Shown here: in pieces, positions 53,600-63,266 of the stretch
Numbering within the stretch: position 1 is the first letter of the stretch
How the letters are laid out: each line of letters starts with the position of its first letter
NCBI RefSeq assembly: GCF_001865575.2
Contig: NZ_CP017561.2
Span: 1,736,001-1,800,000, forward strand
Direction of reading: 5' to 3'
DNA: 64,000 nucleotides
Source: Paraburkholderia sprentiae WSM5005
GTDB taxonomy: Bacteria; Pseudomonadota; Gammaproteobacteria; Burkholderiales; Burkholderiaceae
The notes under the pieces: generated by a model
Told to the model about the DNA's origin: nothing
The model's input: the letters and a program-made list of their open reading frames with translations, nothing else
The model's database searches: none
Made by a program: the position numbers and the translations under genes

Positions 53600-54772
53600 T
53601 TACGCTTCGACAACCCGATGCTGCTGTCCCGGCGTACGAATCTTGGCCAGTAATTCTTGATTCAATGCAAATCCGAATCCGACGCCTTCGCTCGGATACG
53701 CAAAGCCGCCGCTAAAGCGCTGGCCACCGATAGCCAAGTCCTGATCAACGGGGATATCACCACTGTTCCATGCTGCGTGAATCGCGAGCGGGCCCATGCT
53801 TTCGCTCATGAACTGGCATGCCCACTCGTTTGCGACCATGAGATGCGTGCTCGGCCCGGATTCGACACCCGATCCGATCAGCGTGCTGCAAAAGACGGGA
53901 ATGTCGTACATGCGACATGCGGCCAGGAATCGCTGTGCCTTGACCAGTCCGCCGACCTTCTGAATCTTGAGAACAACGCCATCGGCCGAACGCCTTTCGG
54001 CGATTTCGCGCAGATCGCCCAACTCTTGCGCCCCCTCGTCTGCGTATATTGGTGTGGTGATACGCTCGCGCAGTTTCGCCAGGCTGTCGCGGTATTGATG
54101 CGCCAGTGGCTGTTCCATGAATGAGAGGTTGTATTGATCGAGGCGCTTCATCGTCGCCAACGCCTGCTCGTAGTTCCATGAGCCATTCGCGTCCAGGATG
54201 ATCTTGGCATCGGGCCCGAGCGCAGCTCGCACTTCGCGGACCGTAGCCACGTCGTTATTGAACGTATGACGGCCCACTTTGAGCTTGAACGCCGAAAAGC
54301 CATTTTCGCGGACCTGGATCGCGAGTTCGGCCACCTTTTCGGGCTCACCCGCCGACAATACCCAACCGAGCGGAATCTTCTCGCGAGTGCGGCCACCCAA
54401 CAGGCTGTAGACTGGCACGCCCAAAGATTTGCCCTTCAGATCATGCAGCGCACAGTCGACCAACGCCTTCGCCTGATTGTTGTCGCGGGCGAGTTGGTCC
54501 ATCATGCCGACGATCTTCTCGATATTGCACGGATCTTCACCAAGCAGGATTCGCGGTGCGAAGATATCGGAAATCATGGCCGTCATGGATGCCTGGCTTT
54601 CACCGCGATACCACGATGAAGTGTCACCCGACTCCGCATAGCCGACGAGACCGTTGTCGGCTGTAATAGCTAAGAGAAGCGTATTCAGGCATGTGATTGT
54701 GACGTTCGGCAGCTTAATCGGCTTCTTCAGCGGCATCGAAATAGGAATGCACTCAACGCGGGTTATCTTCAC
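53600..54772 (-). CDS. Muconate-cycloisomerase-like enolase-superfamily enzyme
   Basis: 390 residues. All catalytic features of the muconate lactonizing subgroup are visible: K163-x-K165 (FKLKVG), D194-x-N196 (LDANGSW), E220 (FMEQPL), D245-E246 (YADEGAQ) and K269 (VVLKIQKVGG). Members interconvert muconates and lactones, or epimerise dipeptides. Two amidohydrolases upstream in the operon could hydrolyse a lactone, which would fit a cycloisomerase role. It lies 66 bases after the MFS gene, with a terminator-like hairpin between. Confidence 0.88.
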   Translation of the reverse strand: MKITRVECIPISMPLKKPIKLPNVTITCLNTLLLAITADNGLVGYAESGDTSSWYRGESQASMTAMISDIFAPRILLGEDPCNIEKIVGMMDQLARDNNQAKALVDCALHDLKGKSLGVPVYSLLGGRTREKIPLGWVLSAGEPEKVAELAIQVRENGFSAFKLKVGRHTFNNDVATVREVRAALGPDAKIILDANGSWNYEQALATMKRLDQYNLSFMEQPLAHQYRDSLAKLRERITTPIYADEGAQELGDLREIAERRSADGVVLKIQKVGGLVKAQRFLAACRMYDIPVFCSTLIGSGVESGPSTHLMVANEWACQFMSESMGPLAIHAAWNSGDIPVDQDLAIGGQRFSGGFAYPSEGVGFGFALNQELLAKIRTPGQQHRVVEA

Positions 54773-54802
54773 TTGAATTAAACCTATAGGAATTCGTAGA
54801 AA

Positions 54803-54824
54803 GGGGCGTCAGAAATGACGCCCC
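54803..54824 (-). terminator. Intrinsic terminator after the MFS gene
   Basis: A perfect 9-bp stem (ggggcgtca / tgacgcccc) with a 4-nt loop, followed on the minus strand by TTTCT. It lies 15 bases past the MFS stop and before the cycloisomerase-like start at 54772, so it may reduce expression of the last five genes. Confidence 0.55.
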
Positions 54825-54838
54825 AAGGCGACGACGAG

Positions 54839-56176
54839 TTATCGCACGACGGGCCGACGCAATGCACCGCAGACACGAATCAGCAGAATTACTGCCAATG
54901 CCACAGAGACCACATAGCAGATGATGAACGAGGCGCCTAGTGCATTCGGACCGTCAAAGCATTTAGCGACGAGCGCCACCACTGTCGGGCCGAGTGCCAA
55001 ACCGACGAGATTGGTGATCAGGTAGTAGATGGCGGTGACCTTGCCCATCATGTTACCCGGCGTGAATTCGGCATTCGTTGCACCGCCTGCCACCGCGAAC
55101 ATCGCAAACATGAACATCTGGATGAAGTAGAGGACGATACCCGCGCCCATCGTATGGACGAGCGGGAAGCATGCCGTAACGACAGCGGCGATTGCCGTTG
55201 TGAGTGCCGCTACCCTGACAGGCGCATCGACCATGCCGCGCTTGCGCAGCCGGTCCGCGATTCCGCCGCAAATCAGCAGACCGAGCGGGGAAGCGAGCAG
55301 TGCCACGCCGCCTATCGCCTTACCGATTTCCGGACGGGCAACATGTAGCGTACGAGCGATGATTTCCGGAAGCCATGCCATCTGTGAACCGACGGCAATA
55401 CCGTATAGGCAGATCGCAGCCCAGAGTTGAACATACACGCCGCGATTGTTCCAGACGAAGCACATGGTCTGCCTGTACGTCACCTCGGAAATAGCGGTCT
55501 GGAAACGACGGGGCGGCTCACGAAGCAGCCAAAGGAGAATCGCGAACGGAACTCCAATGATGCCCGGCACTAGCAGTACAAAGTGCCACGGCTTCATGCC
55601 GCCGACGACAGGTAGTGCATCGAATGCGCCTGCGGAAGCTGCCTTCAACAGGACGGCACCGAGAGCCATCGACAAACCGGTACCCAACATCGGGCCGATA
55701 TTGTAGATGCCGAAAGCAACACTGCGACGATGCGGCGGAAATGCGTCACGAATCATCGACTGCGATCCGGGGGCCAGCGCCGATTCACCGACACCGAGAC
55801 CAACACGCGTCAAGAACAACTGGAGATAGGTCGTACTCAGACCACACAGCATCTGAACCACCGACCATGCCATGATCGCACCGCCGAGGAGCGTCTTACG
55901 TTGGTATTTGTCGACCAGAATGCCCATCGGAATACTGAGCATGCTATACAGCAACATAAAAGAGAGGCCGAGCAACAAACTGACCTGAAGATCGGAAATT
56001 CCGAGGTCTTGCTTGATCGGTCCGACAACGAGAGCAAGCGCGCCCCGATCGATAAACGAGATGACGTAGGTGGACGTCAAAACGATAAGCATCCACCATG
56101 CACCTTTGGCCGTCTTTGAATCTTCCACGTTGTCGGCGGGTGCCAACTCCGTATGTACCTCTGCGATCTCACTCAC
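54839..56176 (-). CDS. MFS transporter, spinster-like type
   Basis: 445 residues with 12 hydrophobic segments. The start TYVISFIDRGALALVVGPIK, GILVDKYQRKTLLGGAIMAW and LTRVGLGVGESALAPGSQSM resemble the spinster/hexuronate-type MFS group seen in many catabolic operons. The N-terminal 25 residues are acidic and cytoplasmic. It lies 31 bases after the flavoprotein gene and is followed by a terminator-like hairpin. Confidence 0.87.
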   Translation of the reverse strand: MSEIAEVHTELAPADNVEDSKTAKGAWWMLIVLTSTYVISFIDRGALALVVGPIKQDLGISDLQVSLLLGLSFMLLYSMLSIPMGILVDKYQRKTLLGGAIMAWSVVQMLCGLSTTYLQLFLTRVGLGVGESALAPGSQSMIRDAFPPHRRSVAFGIYNIGPMLGTGLSMALGAVLLKAASAGAFDALPVVGGMKPWHFVLLVPGIIGVPFAILLWLLREPPRRFQTAISEVTYRQTMCFVWNNRGVYVQLWAAICLYGIAVGSQMAWLPEIIARTLHVARPEIGKAIGGVALLASPLGLLICGGIADRLRKRGMVDAPVRVAALTTAIAAVVTACFPLVHTMGAGIVLYFIQMFMFAMFAVAGGATNAEFTPGNMMGKVTAIYYLITNLVGLALGPTVVALVAKCFDGPNALGASFIICYVVSVALAVILLIRVCGALRRPVVR

Positions 56177-56207
56177 TACGGTGTCTCCTTGCTAATTATC
56201 GGTGTAA

Positions 56208-57773
56208 CTATTTTTGGCCATTCTCCCGCCCACTATCGGCGAGTGCGGTCTTTGCCGCAGTCACGCCAGATACGATGAACTCGGCGATATCGCCCATCGA
56301 GTTGTAGTACGGTCCCCATAGCGATCCGCACTCTCCGATTGCATAAAGACCGTCGATCGGTTTGTTCTGGTGATCGAGAACACGCTGACCTGCGTCGTGT
56401 TTCGGACCGCCGTGCGTGTTCAAATAGGTCGGGAGCATTGGCCCGATCGCGTAGTACGGGCCTTCATCGTTGAGCGGCACGAGGAACGTTTCGCGCCCGC
56501 AATCGCGATCAAGGTTGTTGCGGCAGTGATCGTTGTAACGCTCAACCGTCTCGCGAAGTGCGGCCGGATCGAGGTGGCCGGCCTTGCACACACCCTGGAT
56601 CTCCGGCCACTGGCACTTCAACGCCAGTTCTTCAAGCGTATCGGCCTTGATGACGAGGCCTTCTTCGATTTCCTTGAGGTTGTCTTGCGACCACGGCGGC
56701 ACACGCGAATTCAGCGTCGTCATTGCCGCCCCACCCGCACGCACCTTTTCATCGAAAATGTGGAATGCCGGCACGTTCGTGAATTCCGGGGTGCCCGGCG
56801 TCGTTGCCAACCAGGTATCGCGATTGGCCAATCCATGTTGGACAACCGACGTGTCCACCGTTTCGTTATGGAAGCGCTTCGCCTGGCGGTTGACCCACAA
56901 CAGACTGCCGCCGTCCTTGAAGGCACCGCTTTTATAGCCGAAGCCCGCGACCTTGTTCAGGTCGTAAGTCACATAGACGTAGCCTTCCTTCGTCTTGATG
57001 CCCATGTTCAGGGGGCCCGCTACGGCGTTCATGTGCCAGAGTTGCGCGCCAACCTCCTGCGCCATTCGAATGCCGTCGCCGGTCAGATTCGGGCTACCAA
57101 GGAAGTAGATCGGGCAAGCAGTCAGGAATTGTTTGCACATGGCGTCGTTCGCCTCGAAGCCGCCACTGGCCAACACGACTGCCTTGCGAGCACGCACCGC
57201 GATCGTCTTGCCGTCATGTTCGGCTTCAACACCGAGAATCCGTTTCGTGGCCGGGTGCTGAACCAACCTGGTGACGCGAGTGTTGCACTGGACGCGGCCA
57301 CCCGCCTTCTCCGCTTGTGCGGAGATCGCATTCCAGAGACTAGCTCCGCCCGGTGCGGCGACGACGCTCATACCTTTGATGCTTTCCCCGCCGGGAGCCC
57401 CAGGGAATTCGGGAAAAAATCCCGGTGCCGAGAACGGCTGCGGGTTGTCCTTGAGCGGCAATTCGAGTTTGTGCTGCCAGGCGGGTATGTTCTTGAGGCT
57501 CGACACGAAATGGCGAAGAACGCTTTCATCAGTTTGGCCTCCACACAGCCAATTCAGATATTTGAACGATTCTTCTTCGTCGACAGAGGTCATGATCAGA
57601 CCGCCCGCGACGCAGACCGAGTTGCCGCCGCCCTGCACACCCTTTTCGAGAATGAGCACGTCGGCGCCCTGCTCGGCAGCTTCAAGCGCAAACACCGCGC
57701 CGGCGCCGCCGTAGCCGACAACAACCATATCGGCCTGGTCATCCCATCGGGGCTCGGTCCAATTCAATTCCAT
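56208..57773 (-). CDS. FAD-dependent oxidoreductase of the fumarate reductase/ketosteroid dehydrogenase type
   Basis: 521 residues from the ATG at 57773, with GAGGAAT before it. The FAD-binding GxGxxG is in MVVVGYGGAGAVFALEAAEQ, and the C-terminal FAD contact is DGLYAIGECGSLWGPYYNSM. The fold is that of fumarate reductase flavoprotein subunits, urocanate reductase and 3-ketosteroid dehydrogenase, which reduce or desaturate a bond next to a carbonyl. No signal peptide, so cytoplasmic. It is 50 bases downstream of the Rieske oxygenase and probably acts on an intermediate of the same pathway. Confidence 0.85.
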   Translation of the reverse strand: MELNWTEPRWDDQADMVVVGYGGAGAVFALEAAEQGADVLILEKGVQGGGNSVCVAGGLIMTSVDEEESFKYLNWLCGGQTDESVLRHFVSSLKNIPAWQHKLELPLKDNPQPFSAPGFFPEFPGAPGGESIKGMSVVAAPGGASLWNAISAQAEKAGGRVQCNTRVTRLVQHPATKRILGVEAEHDGKTIAVRARKAVVLASGGFEANDAMCKQFLTACPIYFLGSPNLTGDGIRMAQEVGAQLWHMNAVAGPLNMGIKTKEGYVYVTYDLNKVAGFGYKSGAFKDGGSLLWVNRQAKRFHNETVDTSVVQHGLANRDTWLATTPGTPEFTNVPAFHIFDEKVRAGGAAMTTLNSRVPPWSQDNLKEIEEGLVIKADTLEELALKCQWPEIQGVCKAGHLDPAALRETVERYNDHCRNNLDRDCGRETFLVPLNDEGPYYAIGPMLPTYLNTHGGPKHDAGQRVLDHQNKPIDGLYAIGECGSLWGPYYNSMGDIAEFIVSGVTAAKTALADSGRENGQK

Positions 57774-57823
57774 TTTCGTTATTCCTCGTGTCTCAGAAAA
57801 CATACCAGCGCGGTTCGATCTAC

Positions 57824-58888
57824 CTAGGCTGCGGGGGCAGCAGCGCCTCGCTCAGCCTCTTCCGCCGAGCGAAGACCGTTGTAGATTTCGTTGTAACGCA
57901 GCACCGGTTGATCCATCACCAACATGATCATCTTGCGCCCCGGCGTTTTCGAGATCGTTGCCTGCTGCGTCTCGATGATTGCCTTGTCTTCAGCGAATGC
58001 GGCTTCGGCGATCGCGAAAGCGTGATCTGCCAGATCCGCATGCTCGTGATCGGGACCGAAGTTGTAGAAGAACATCGATTCCGTATCGTTGATCGGCGTG
58101 ATCATCTGGCATGTGCAACGGCGGAAGATCGGCTCTTCTGCGGGCCTGCCATCGACGAGACGATCCTGAACGCCCGGGGCGTACGAATGGATCTTGAGGA
58201 TGAAGACGCCCGGTACGAGGAACGTGCTGACGACGTTGTCGTCGGAAGGGATTTCACCGAAGTATGGATTCGACTGACGTCCCAGGTGCCAGCGGTCGGC
58301 AACGACGCCACGCTCGACCGTATCGATGCCGCGCTTTGCTTCGCCATCTTTCTGAATCTTGAGCGACACCTTGTTGTTGGCACCGAACGTCGCTTCGTGA
58401 ACATACGGTGCGTGCGAAAGGTCGAGCAAGTTGTCAGCGACAATTTCCGCGTTCCCTTTCCATACCTTCTTCGAGCATTTCATCGCGAAGACAGCGCTGT
58501 CCGGACCTTCGATCGGCGGAATCAGCGCGGGATCAGCCTTTGCAGCGTCACCCATCCAAACCCATGCAGCACCATGTTTTTCTTCGATCGGGTAGCTACG
58601 AACGCAGACCTTCGACGAGATACGATCGGTGCCCGGGATTTCGGTGCAGCGTCCGTCGGCGGCGAACTTCAGACCATGGTACATACAGCGCAGTTCATCA
58701 CCCTCCTTACGGCCGACCGACAGCGGAACCAGGCGGTGCGGACACAGATCTTCAAGTGCTACGAGCGTGCCGTCTTCCTTGCGGTAGAGCGCCAGTGCCT
58801 CGTTCATCACCGTGAACGGGACGATATCAGTAGCCGAGAACTCGCTCGACCACCCAACCATATACCAGCAGTTCCGGAGGAATTTCAT
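57824..58888 (-). CDS. Rieske oxygenase, VanA-like
   Basis: 354 residues with the Rieske site C49-x-H51...C68-x2-H71 and the iron-binding NLLDLSHAPYVHEATFG (Asp, His, His). The start MKFLRNCWYMVGWSSEFSAT is typical of vanillate O-demethylase oxygenase and related single-subunit enzymes. These demethylate aryl methyl ethers or hydroxylate rings and need a separate flavin-ferredoxin reductase (VanB), which is not in the window. Second Rieske oxygenase of this operon. It lies about 240 bases after the amidohydrolase gene, and a terminator-like hairpin stands in that gap. Confidence 0.88.
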   Translation of the reverse strand: MKFLRNCWYMVGWSSEFSATDIVPFTVMNEALALYRKEDGTLVALEDLCPHRLVPLSVGRKEGDELRCMYHGLKFAADGRCTEIPGTDRISSKVCVRSYPIEEKHGAAWVWMGDAAKADPALIPPIEGPDSAVFAMKCSKKVWKGNAEIVADNLLDLSHAPYVHEATFGANNKVSLKIQKDGEAKRGIDTVERGVVADRWHLGRQSNPYFGEIPSDDNVVSTFLVPGVFILKIHSYAPGVQDRLVDGRPAEEPIFRRCTCQMITPINDTESMFFYNFGPDHEHADLADHAFAIAEAAFAEDKAIIETQQATISKTPGRKMIMLVMDQPVLRYNEIYNGLRSAEEAERGAAAPAA

Positions 58889-59082
58889 TGTCAGTCTCCT
58901 GAGAAAGGAATCGGGAACGGATAAATCGGAACAAGGTGCGACACAACAGACCTGCCAGTTCGCGCATGCGACCTCTGTGATTCAACCGGGCCGACATCCT
59001 AAATAGTATTCAATCCAGTATTCACGACATCTTATCGCGTTGCTTCGCGCGACATGACTCGGGATTACCCTGAAATGCACGT

Positions 59083-59112
59083 AAACGGCGTTCCAGTCAG
59101 AACGCCGTTTAT
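59083..59112 (-). terminator. Intrinsic terminator after the amidohydrolase gene
   Basis: A perfect 12-bp inverted repeat (taaacggcgttc / gaacgccgttta) with a 6-nt loop, 13 bases past the stop at 59126. On the minus strand a short T-run is part of the stem end. It divides the operon into two parts, so the oxygenase at 57824 may have its own promoter in the remaining 190 bases. Confidence 0.6.
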
Positions 59113-59125
59113 GTTTGCAACTTCA

Positions 59126-59971
59126 TTAGCTGAAGTAGACGCGCTCAGCCGTCGTATGCAGCACCTTGCGCTGATCTTCGGCCGACAGGGTGGCGACGGA
59201 GTCCTTCGCCAGCTGGACCATGTCCTTGTAGTCGCCCTTCGATTGAGCGATGTCGGAACCCCACATCACACGATCGGCACCGAACGAGCGCACCACACGC
59301 TCGACAACCGGCGCGGACGGCAGCTCGAGCGCCTTCAACTTGCCGAGGTTGATCATGGAATACAGCAAGAAGACGTTCGGGCTGTCGACGAACTTCAGCA
59401 ATGCTTCATCCACGCCGTAATCCGGTCCCGGGCCCTCGCCGACAATATTTGAAAAGTGGTCAAGAATAACCGGCGTATCAGGGAACTCCCTCACCACGTC
59501 TTGAAGCGCTTCGAGTGCTGCCAAACGATTCCAGCGGTAGAAGTGCAGACGCACGCTGCCGCCGAGGTCCGTCACTGCTGCCCATGCACGACGCGCTTGC
59601 GTCGAAGCGAACCAGCTGCTGTCTGCACCTTTCTTCGGTTCCGTCAGACGGATGCCGACCGAGCCGCGTTCGCCGACCCAGTATTTCACCGTTTCTTCGA
59701 CGTTCGGTGCCAGTGCGTCGAGCATGCACAGCGAACGCAGACGATCCGGATATTTCTGTGCGGAATCCACGACGTAGTCGTTGTGAAAGCCGTAGAGGTG
59801 CGCGCGTTGGACCGCGAGCGCCTTATCGATACCGAATGTGTCGAGCAAATCGATCAAGCGCTCAGCCGTTACCGGATTGTCGAATGCGTTTTCTTCCAGA
59901 ACGCCGCTCAGCGGCGACGGCGGATATTTCTCGCGGTCGGTCGAAATAAGGTGTGCGTGGCTGTCAATCAT
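59126..59971 (-). CDS. Amidohydrolase-superfamily lactonase-like enzyme
   Basis: 281 residues of the amidohydrolase 2 (TIM-barrel) family. The metal-binding HxH is at the start (DSHAHLIS), a conserved His is in VILDHFSNIV, and the Asp is in VMWGSDIAQS near the end. Relatives include 2-pyrone-4,6-dicarboxylate lactonase and ACMS decarboxylase. With the cycloisomerase-like enzyme downstream a lactone-hydrolysing role is plausible. It shares the operon with a second amidohydrolase at 61147. Confidence 0.85.
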   Translation of the reverse strand: MIDSHAHLISTDREKYPPSPLSGVLEENAFDNPVTAERLIDLLDTFGIDKALAVQRAHLYGFHNDYVVDSAQKYPDRLRSLCMLDALAPNVEETVKYWVGERGSVGIRLTEPKKGADSSWFASTQARRAWAAVTDLGGSVRLHFYRWNRLAALEALQDVVREFPDTPVILDHFSNIVGEGPGPDYGVDEALLKFVDSPNVFLLYSMINLGKLKALELPSAPVVERVVRSFGADRVMWGSDIAQSKGDYKDMVQLAKDSVATLSAEDQRKVLHTTAERVYFS

Positions 59972-60015
59972 GACGTTACCTCTATTAAATTCAATTTAAC
60001 CAATGATCTGCGGCA

Positions 60016-61119
60016 TTATTTCCACGGGTCCACGCACACGTGGATCGCACCTTGAATGCCCCGACCTGCGGTGGCCAGAATTGCGTCGTGCACCTGCGAC
60101 AGGCCGAACGTGTGCGAGCACACTTCATCGATCGGATAGCGGCCTGAGCCTACATAGCGCAGTGCCAATTCGACCGCTGCGTAGCTACGGCCACGCGGTG
60201 CACGAACCGTCAGATAGCGCTTCTTGATCTCGCCGATCGGTACGTGCTGCTCCAGGCCGTTCAGGCTCAGATAGGCGCCTTTTGCCGCCAGTGCGATCGA
60301 CTGCTTGACGATCTCGCCCTTGGGGTCGCCGGTCGTATCGACCACGACGTCCACGCCTCGTCCCCTGGTGATACGCATCACTTCGGCTTCGAGGTCTTGC
60401 GTTTCGACGTTGATTGCATAGTCGGCGCCCAGGCGCAGCGACAGATCGAGACGACTTTGATCGCGCGTCATGCCGGCCAGAATCACCGTATATGAGCCTG
60501 CGGCCTTTGCCGCCAGCACGCAGCCCAAGCCCTGCTGGCCCGGTCCCCACACGAGTACGACCTTACCGGGACCTGCGCCGCCGTCGAGACACGCCCACTG
60601 CACGCCGTTACCGAACGGCACTGCCAGTGTTGCGTGCGTCGCCGGCATGTCTTGCGGAATTTTATGCAACACCGTGTTGAGCGGCAGATGCATATACTGC
60701 GCGTAGCCACCCCACAGATGCGGTGCCTTGTTGGCGGTGGACATGCCGAACCGATCGGTATTCAGGCGATCCTTCACATTGAAGAAATCGACTTCCATAC
60801 ACAGACGGAAATCTCCCTTCATGCACCATTCGCAGTGCCAGCACGGGAGATATTCGTGCAGAGCAACGCGATCGCCTGGCTTGACGCCCCAACGCCTGGC
60901 CGCGACTTCACCGACTTCTTCGATGGTCCCGACGTTTTCGTGGCCCATGATGACCGGAACGTGGCCGGCCTTGCGGTAGAGCTCGGGATCGCTGCCACCG
61001 ACGCCACTGGCTTCGATGCGCAGAATTCCGGTTTCAGGCTTGACAGTCGGATAATCGAATTCACGAATTTCCGTGGTTTCGACATCCGTCTTGACTGCTG
61101 CCAGTACCTTCTTCGTCAT
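60016..61119 (-). CDS. Zinc alcohol dehydrogenase family protein with altered catalytic site
   Basis: 367 residues of the medium-chain dehydrogenase family. The structural zinc site is intact: C93, C96, C99 and C107. H60-E61 (MGHENVGTIEEVG) is present. The catalytic zinc Cys that normally precedes GSD is replaced by Gly (G41 in SGVGGSDPELYR). The NAD(P)-binding VWGPGQQGLGCVLAAKAAGS is normal. It would oxidise an alcohol or reduce a ketone, but the missing ligand makes a standard mechanism doubtful. It lies 27 bases after the amidohydrolase at 61147. Confidence 0.85.
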   Translation of the reverse strand: MTKKVLAAVKTDVETTEIREFDYPTVKPETGILRIEASGVGGSDPELYRKAGHVPVIMGHENVGTIEEVGEVAARRWGVKPGDRVALHEYLPCWHCEWCMKGDFRLCMEVDFFNVKDRLNTDRFGMSTANKAPHLWGGYAQYMHLPLNTVLHKIPQDMPATHATLAVPFGNGVQWACLDGGAGPGKVVLVWGPGQQGLGCVLAAKAAGSYTVILAGMTRDQSRLDLSLRLGADYAINVETQDLEAEVMRITRGRGVDVVVDTTGDPKGEIVKQSIALAAKGAYLSLNGLEQHVPIGEIKKRYLTVRAPRGRSYAAVELALRYVGSGRYPIDEVCSHTFGLSQVHDAILATAGRGIQGAIHVCVDPWK

Positions 61120-61146
61120 GTGTTTGTCTCCTGCTCGTTTTCGACC

Positions 61147-61941
61147 TCAGAGTTTCCCAAATACGCGAAGTGCGTTAGCACCGAAGATCGCGTTGAGATC
61201 CTCGTCAGGTAATCCATTGAGTGCAATACGGGTGAGATTCAATGCATTCCCGTAGCCTTCGCGAGAACTCACGACTGGGAAATCGGAACCCCACATCAGG
61301 CGATTCGCGCCGAATGCGGCTACCGCCTCGTGGACAAGCGGCGACGCCGCGTCCCCGAAGGGACGGCCCAGATGCCACGTTTTCGGGTCGCGAGGCATCA
61401 ATTCGCCGAGCCCCGGAAGCTTGAGCATGACATTCGGAAAGGCGGCGAGCTTGAACACCTGGCGACGAATAGCTAACTGCTCATCTGTCGTGACAGGCAT
61501 GCTGGTGCCACCCAGATGTTCGAGGACGATGGTCGTCCCTGCCAACCTCGCAACCAGTTCGATAAACCCCGGCGCGTTGAATGCTTCCGCGGACCCCACG
61601 CAACTGACGGGTAATCCAGTTTCCTGGACTGCACGCCATGCTTCCGGAACACGACCATCCGGAAGACACGAGGAGGGGCGAAGCCGAATACCCGACACGC
61701 CATCGGCTGCGAGGTTTTCGATCGTCATTGCAACGTCCGGGGCTTCGACATCAACCCAAGCCACGCTCGACAGACGGCCCGGATATCGCTTGACGCAGTC
61801 TTGCTGATATCGGTTATCCGTCTGTCCGATCATCTGAGTGAGAATGGCCATATCAACGCCATACTCATTCATTTGATCGATCAACGTCTCGACAGGCTCA
61901 TACCAATGAGGCGAAACATGCGCGTGACTATCGACGATCAT
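61147..61941 (-). CDS. Amidohydrolase-superfamily enzyme
   Basis: 264 residues (MIVDSHAHVSPHWYEPVETL) with HxH at the start, His in TIVLEHLGGTSMP and the Asp in LMWGSDFPVVSS. Paralogue of the enzyme at 59126, with the same family of lactonases and decarboxylases. The stop overlaps no gene; the next gene starts 27 bases on. It follows the Rieske oxygenase at 61949 by 7 bases, so the two are closely linked. Confidence 0.85.
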   Translation of the reverse strand: MIVDSHAHVSPHWYEPVETLIDQMNEYGVDMAILTQMIGQTDNRYQQDCVKRYPGRLSSVAWVDVEAPDVAMTIENLAADGVSGIRLRPSSCLPDGRVPEAWRAVQETGLPVSCVGSAEAFNAPGFIELVARLAGTTIVLEHLGGTSMPVTTDEQLAIRRQVFKLAAFPNVMLKLPGLGELMPRDPKTWHLGRPFGDAASPLVHEAVAAFGANRLMWGSDFPVVSSREGYGNALNLTRIALNGLPDEDLNAIFGANALRVFGKL

Positions 61942-61948
61942 GTGGACC

Positions 61949-63202
61949 TCAGGCCTTCAGAGCGACTTCCGGATTGAGGGGTACTTCTTCTTTCCACGTA
62001 CGATCGTTCGGAAAAATCACCGTCGAAGCGTGAATCTCATTCCACGGAATCGTGGTCGTCAGCACGCTCGGCAATTCGCCGCTTTCCGAGTAAGCACGAG
62101 CCGCACGGATCATCTGACGACGCCATGCAACGACCGCGACATCCGATGTGCCGAGGTGTTCCTTCGTGCGGTCGAGGATACGGCCCTGAGTTTCACTGAC
62201 TGCGTGGTCCTGCGTCAGGATGCCCTTGATGCCCGACATCGACGTCGTCTTCATGGCCTCGCGATCCTGCTTGTACCAGTTGTCGATGTTGAGCTCCTTG
62301 CGGAAGTTTTCATCGAGCCAGTGACCGCCTTCCTGAATACGATATTCGATATCGACAGGCTGCGTTTCGTCGAAGAACCACTGGATATGCCACGTCGATT
62401 CGTCATCGCGCGGAACAAATGCATTTGCCATGCGACGGTTCTTGCGCACGCCGAATCCATCGGGCGGAATCAGCGTGAAAAACGGCAGGACCACTTGCGT
62501 GACGCGGGCGTGCAACTTGCCTTCTTCACGGAAATTGCGCACGCCTGCATAGCGCAGGCCGTAGTGCGTGTACTCGACTTCGATCTTCGGACGCAGATCG
62601 CGTTCGTGTTCGTACTTGGCCGGCGCTGCCCACGGTTGTTCACGGTGCAGGACGCCTGCGTGTGCGGAGTCGATCGTGCCCTCGACGGCTTGGGCGTAGT
62701 TGCAGTCTTCGAGTACCTTGAACGCAACAACCTTTTCCGCCGGGTACGATAGGAAATCGAAGTCGGGGAATTGGGGAACCTTCGCGGGATCGCCCATGTA
62801 CGTCCAGATCACGCCGGCGACTTCTCGAGTCGGATACGCCACTGCCTTGATACGCGAGCACAGCTTCGAATCTTCCGGCTCCGTCGGAGTGTCCATGCAC
62901 TGACCATCGACGGCGAACTTCCAACCGTGATACAGACAACGCAGGCCGCCGTCCGAGTTGTCGCCCAGCGCGAGCGACGCACGACGGTGCGGGCACTGTT
63001 CTTCGAGCAGGCCAACCTTGCCGTCGCTATCGCGGAACGCCACAAGGTCTTCGCCCAACAGACGCACACGCACGGGCTTGCCGCCCGGCTCGCTGATTTC
63101 GGACGCCAGCATCATCGGAATCCAGAATTGGCGGATCATGTCGCCGTTCGGCGTGCCTTTACCAACCTGGGTCAGAACGTCGTTATCTTCGCGGGAAAGC
63201 AT
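61949..63202 (-). CDS. Rieske oxygenase, phthalate-4,5-dioxygenase-like
   Basis: 417 residues. Rieske site C70-x-H72 (CPHRRASLALG) and C89-x2-H92 (CLYHGWKF); iron site in VEGTIDSAHAGVLHREQPW. The start MLSREDNDVLTQVGKGTPNG, then MIRQFWIPMMLASEI, is typical of the phthalate 4,5-dioxygenase (Pht3/OphA2) group, a homo-oligomeric oxygenase fed by a phthalate-dioxygenase-type reductase. No such reductase is in the window. The substrate may be any aromatic or heterocyclic acid; the Pht5-like gene at 33854 is far away and on a different transcript. Confidence 0.88.
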   Translation of the reverse strand: MLSREDNDVLTQVGKGTPNGDMIRQFWIPMMLASEISEPGGKPVRVRLLGEDLVAFRDSDGKVGLLEEQCPHRRASLALGDNSDGGLRCLYHGWKFAVDGQCMDTPTEPEDSKLCSRIKAVAYPTREVAGVIWTYMGDPAKVPQFPDFDFLSYPAEKVVAFKVLEDCNYAQAVEGTIDSAHAGVLHREQPWAAPAKYEHERDLRPKIEVEYTHYGLRYAGVRNFREEGKLHARVTQVVLPFFTLIPPDGFGVRKNRRMANAFVPRDDESTWHIQWFFDETQPVDIEYRIQEGGHWLDENFRKELNIDNWYKQDREAMKTTSMSGIKGILTQDHAVSETQGRILDRTKEHLGTSDVAVVAWRRQMIRAARAYSESGELPSVLTTTIPWNEIHASTVIFPNDRTWKEEVPLNPEVALKA

Positions 63203-63266
63203 GGTTTGCTCCTAGATTTTGTTTATCTGTGAATATGCGCGGGAGATAAATGCGCTCCCACTAGCG

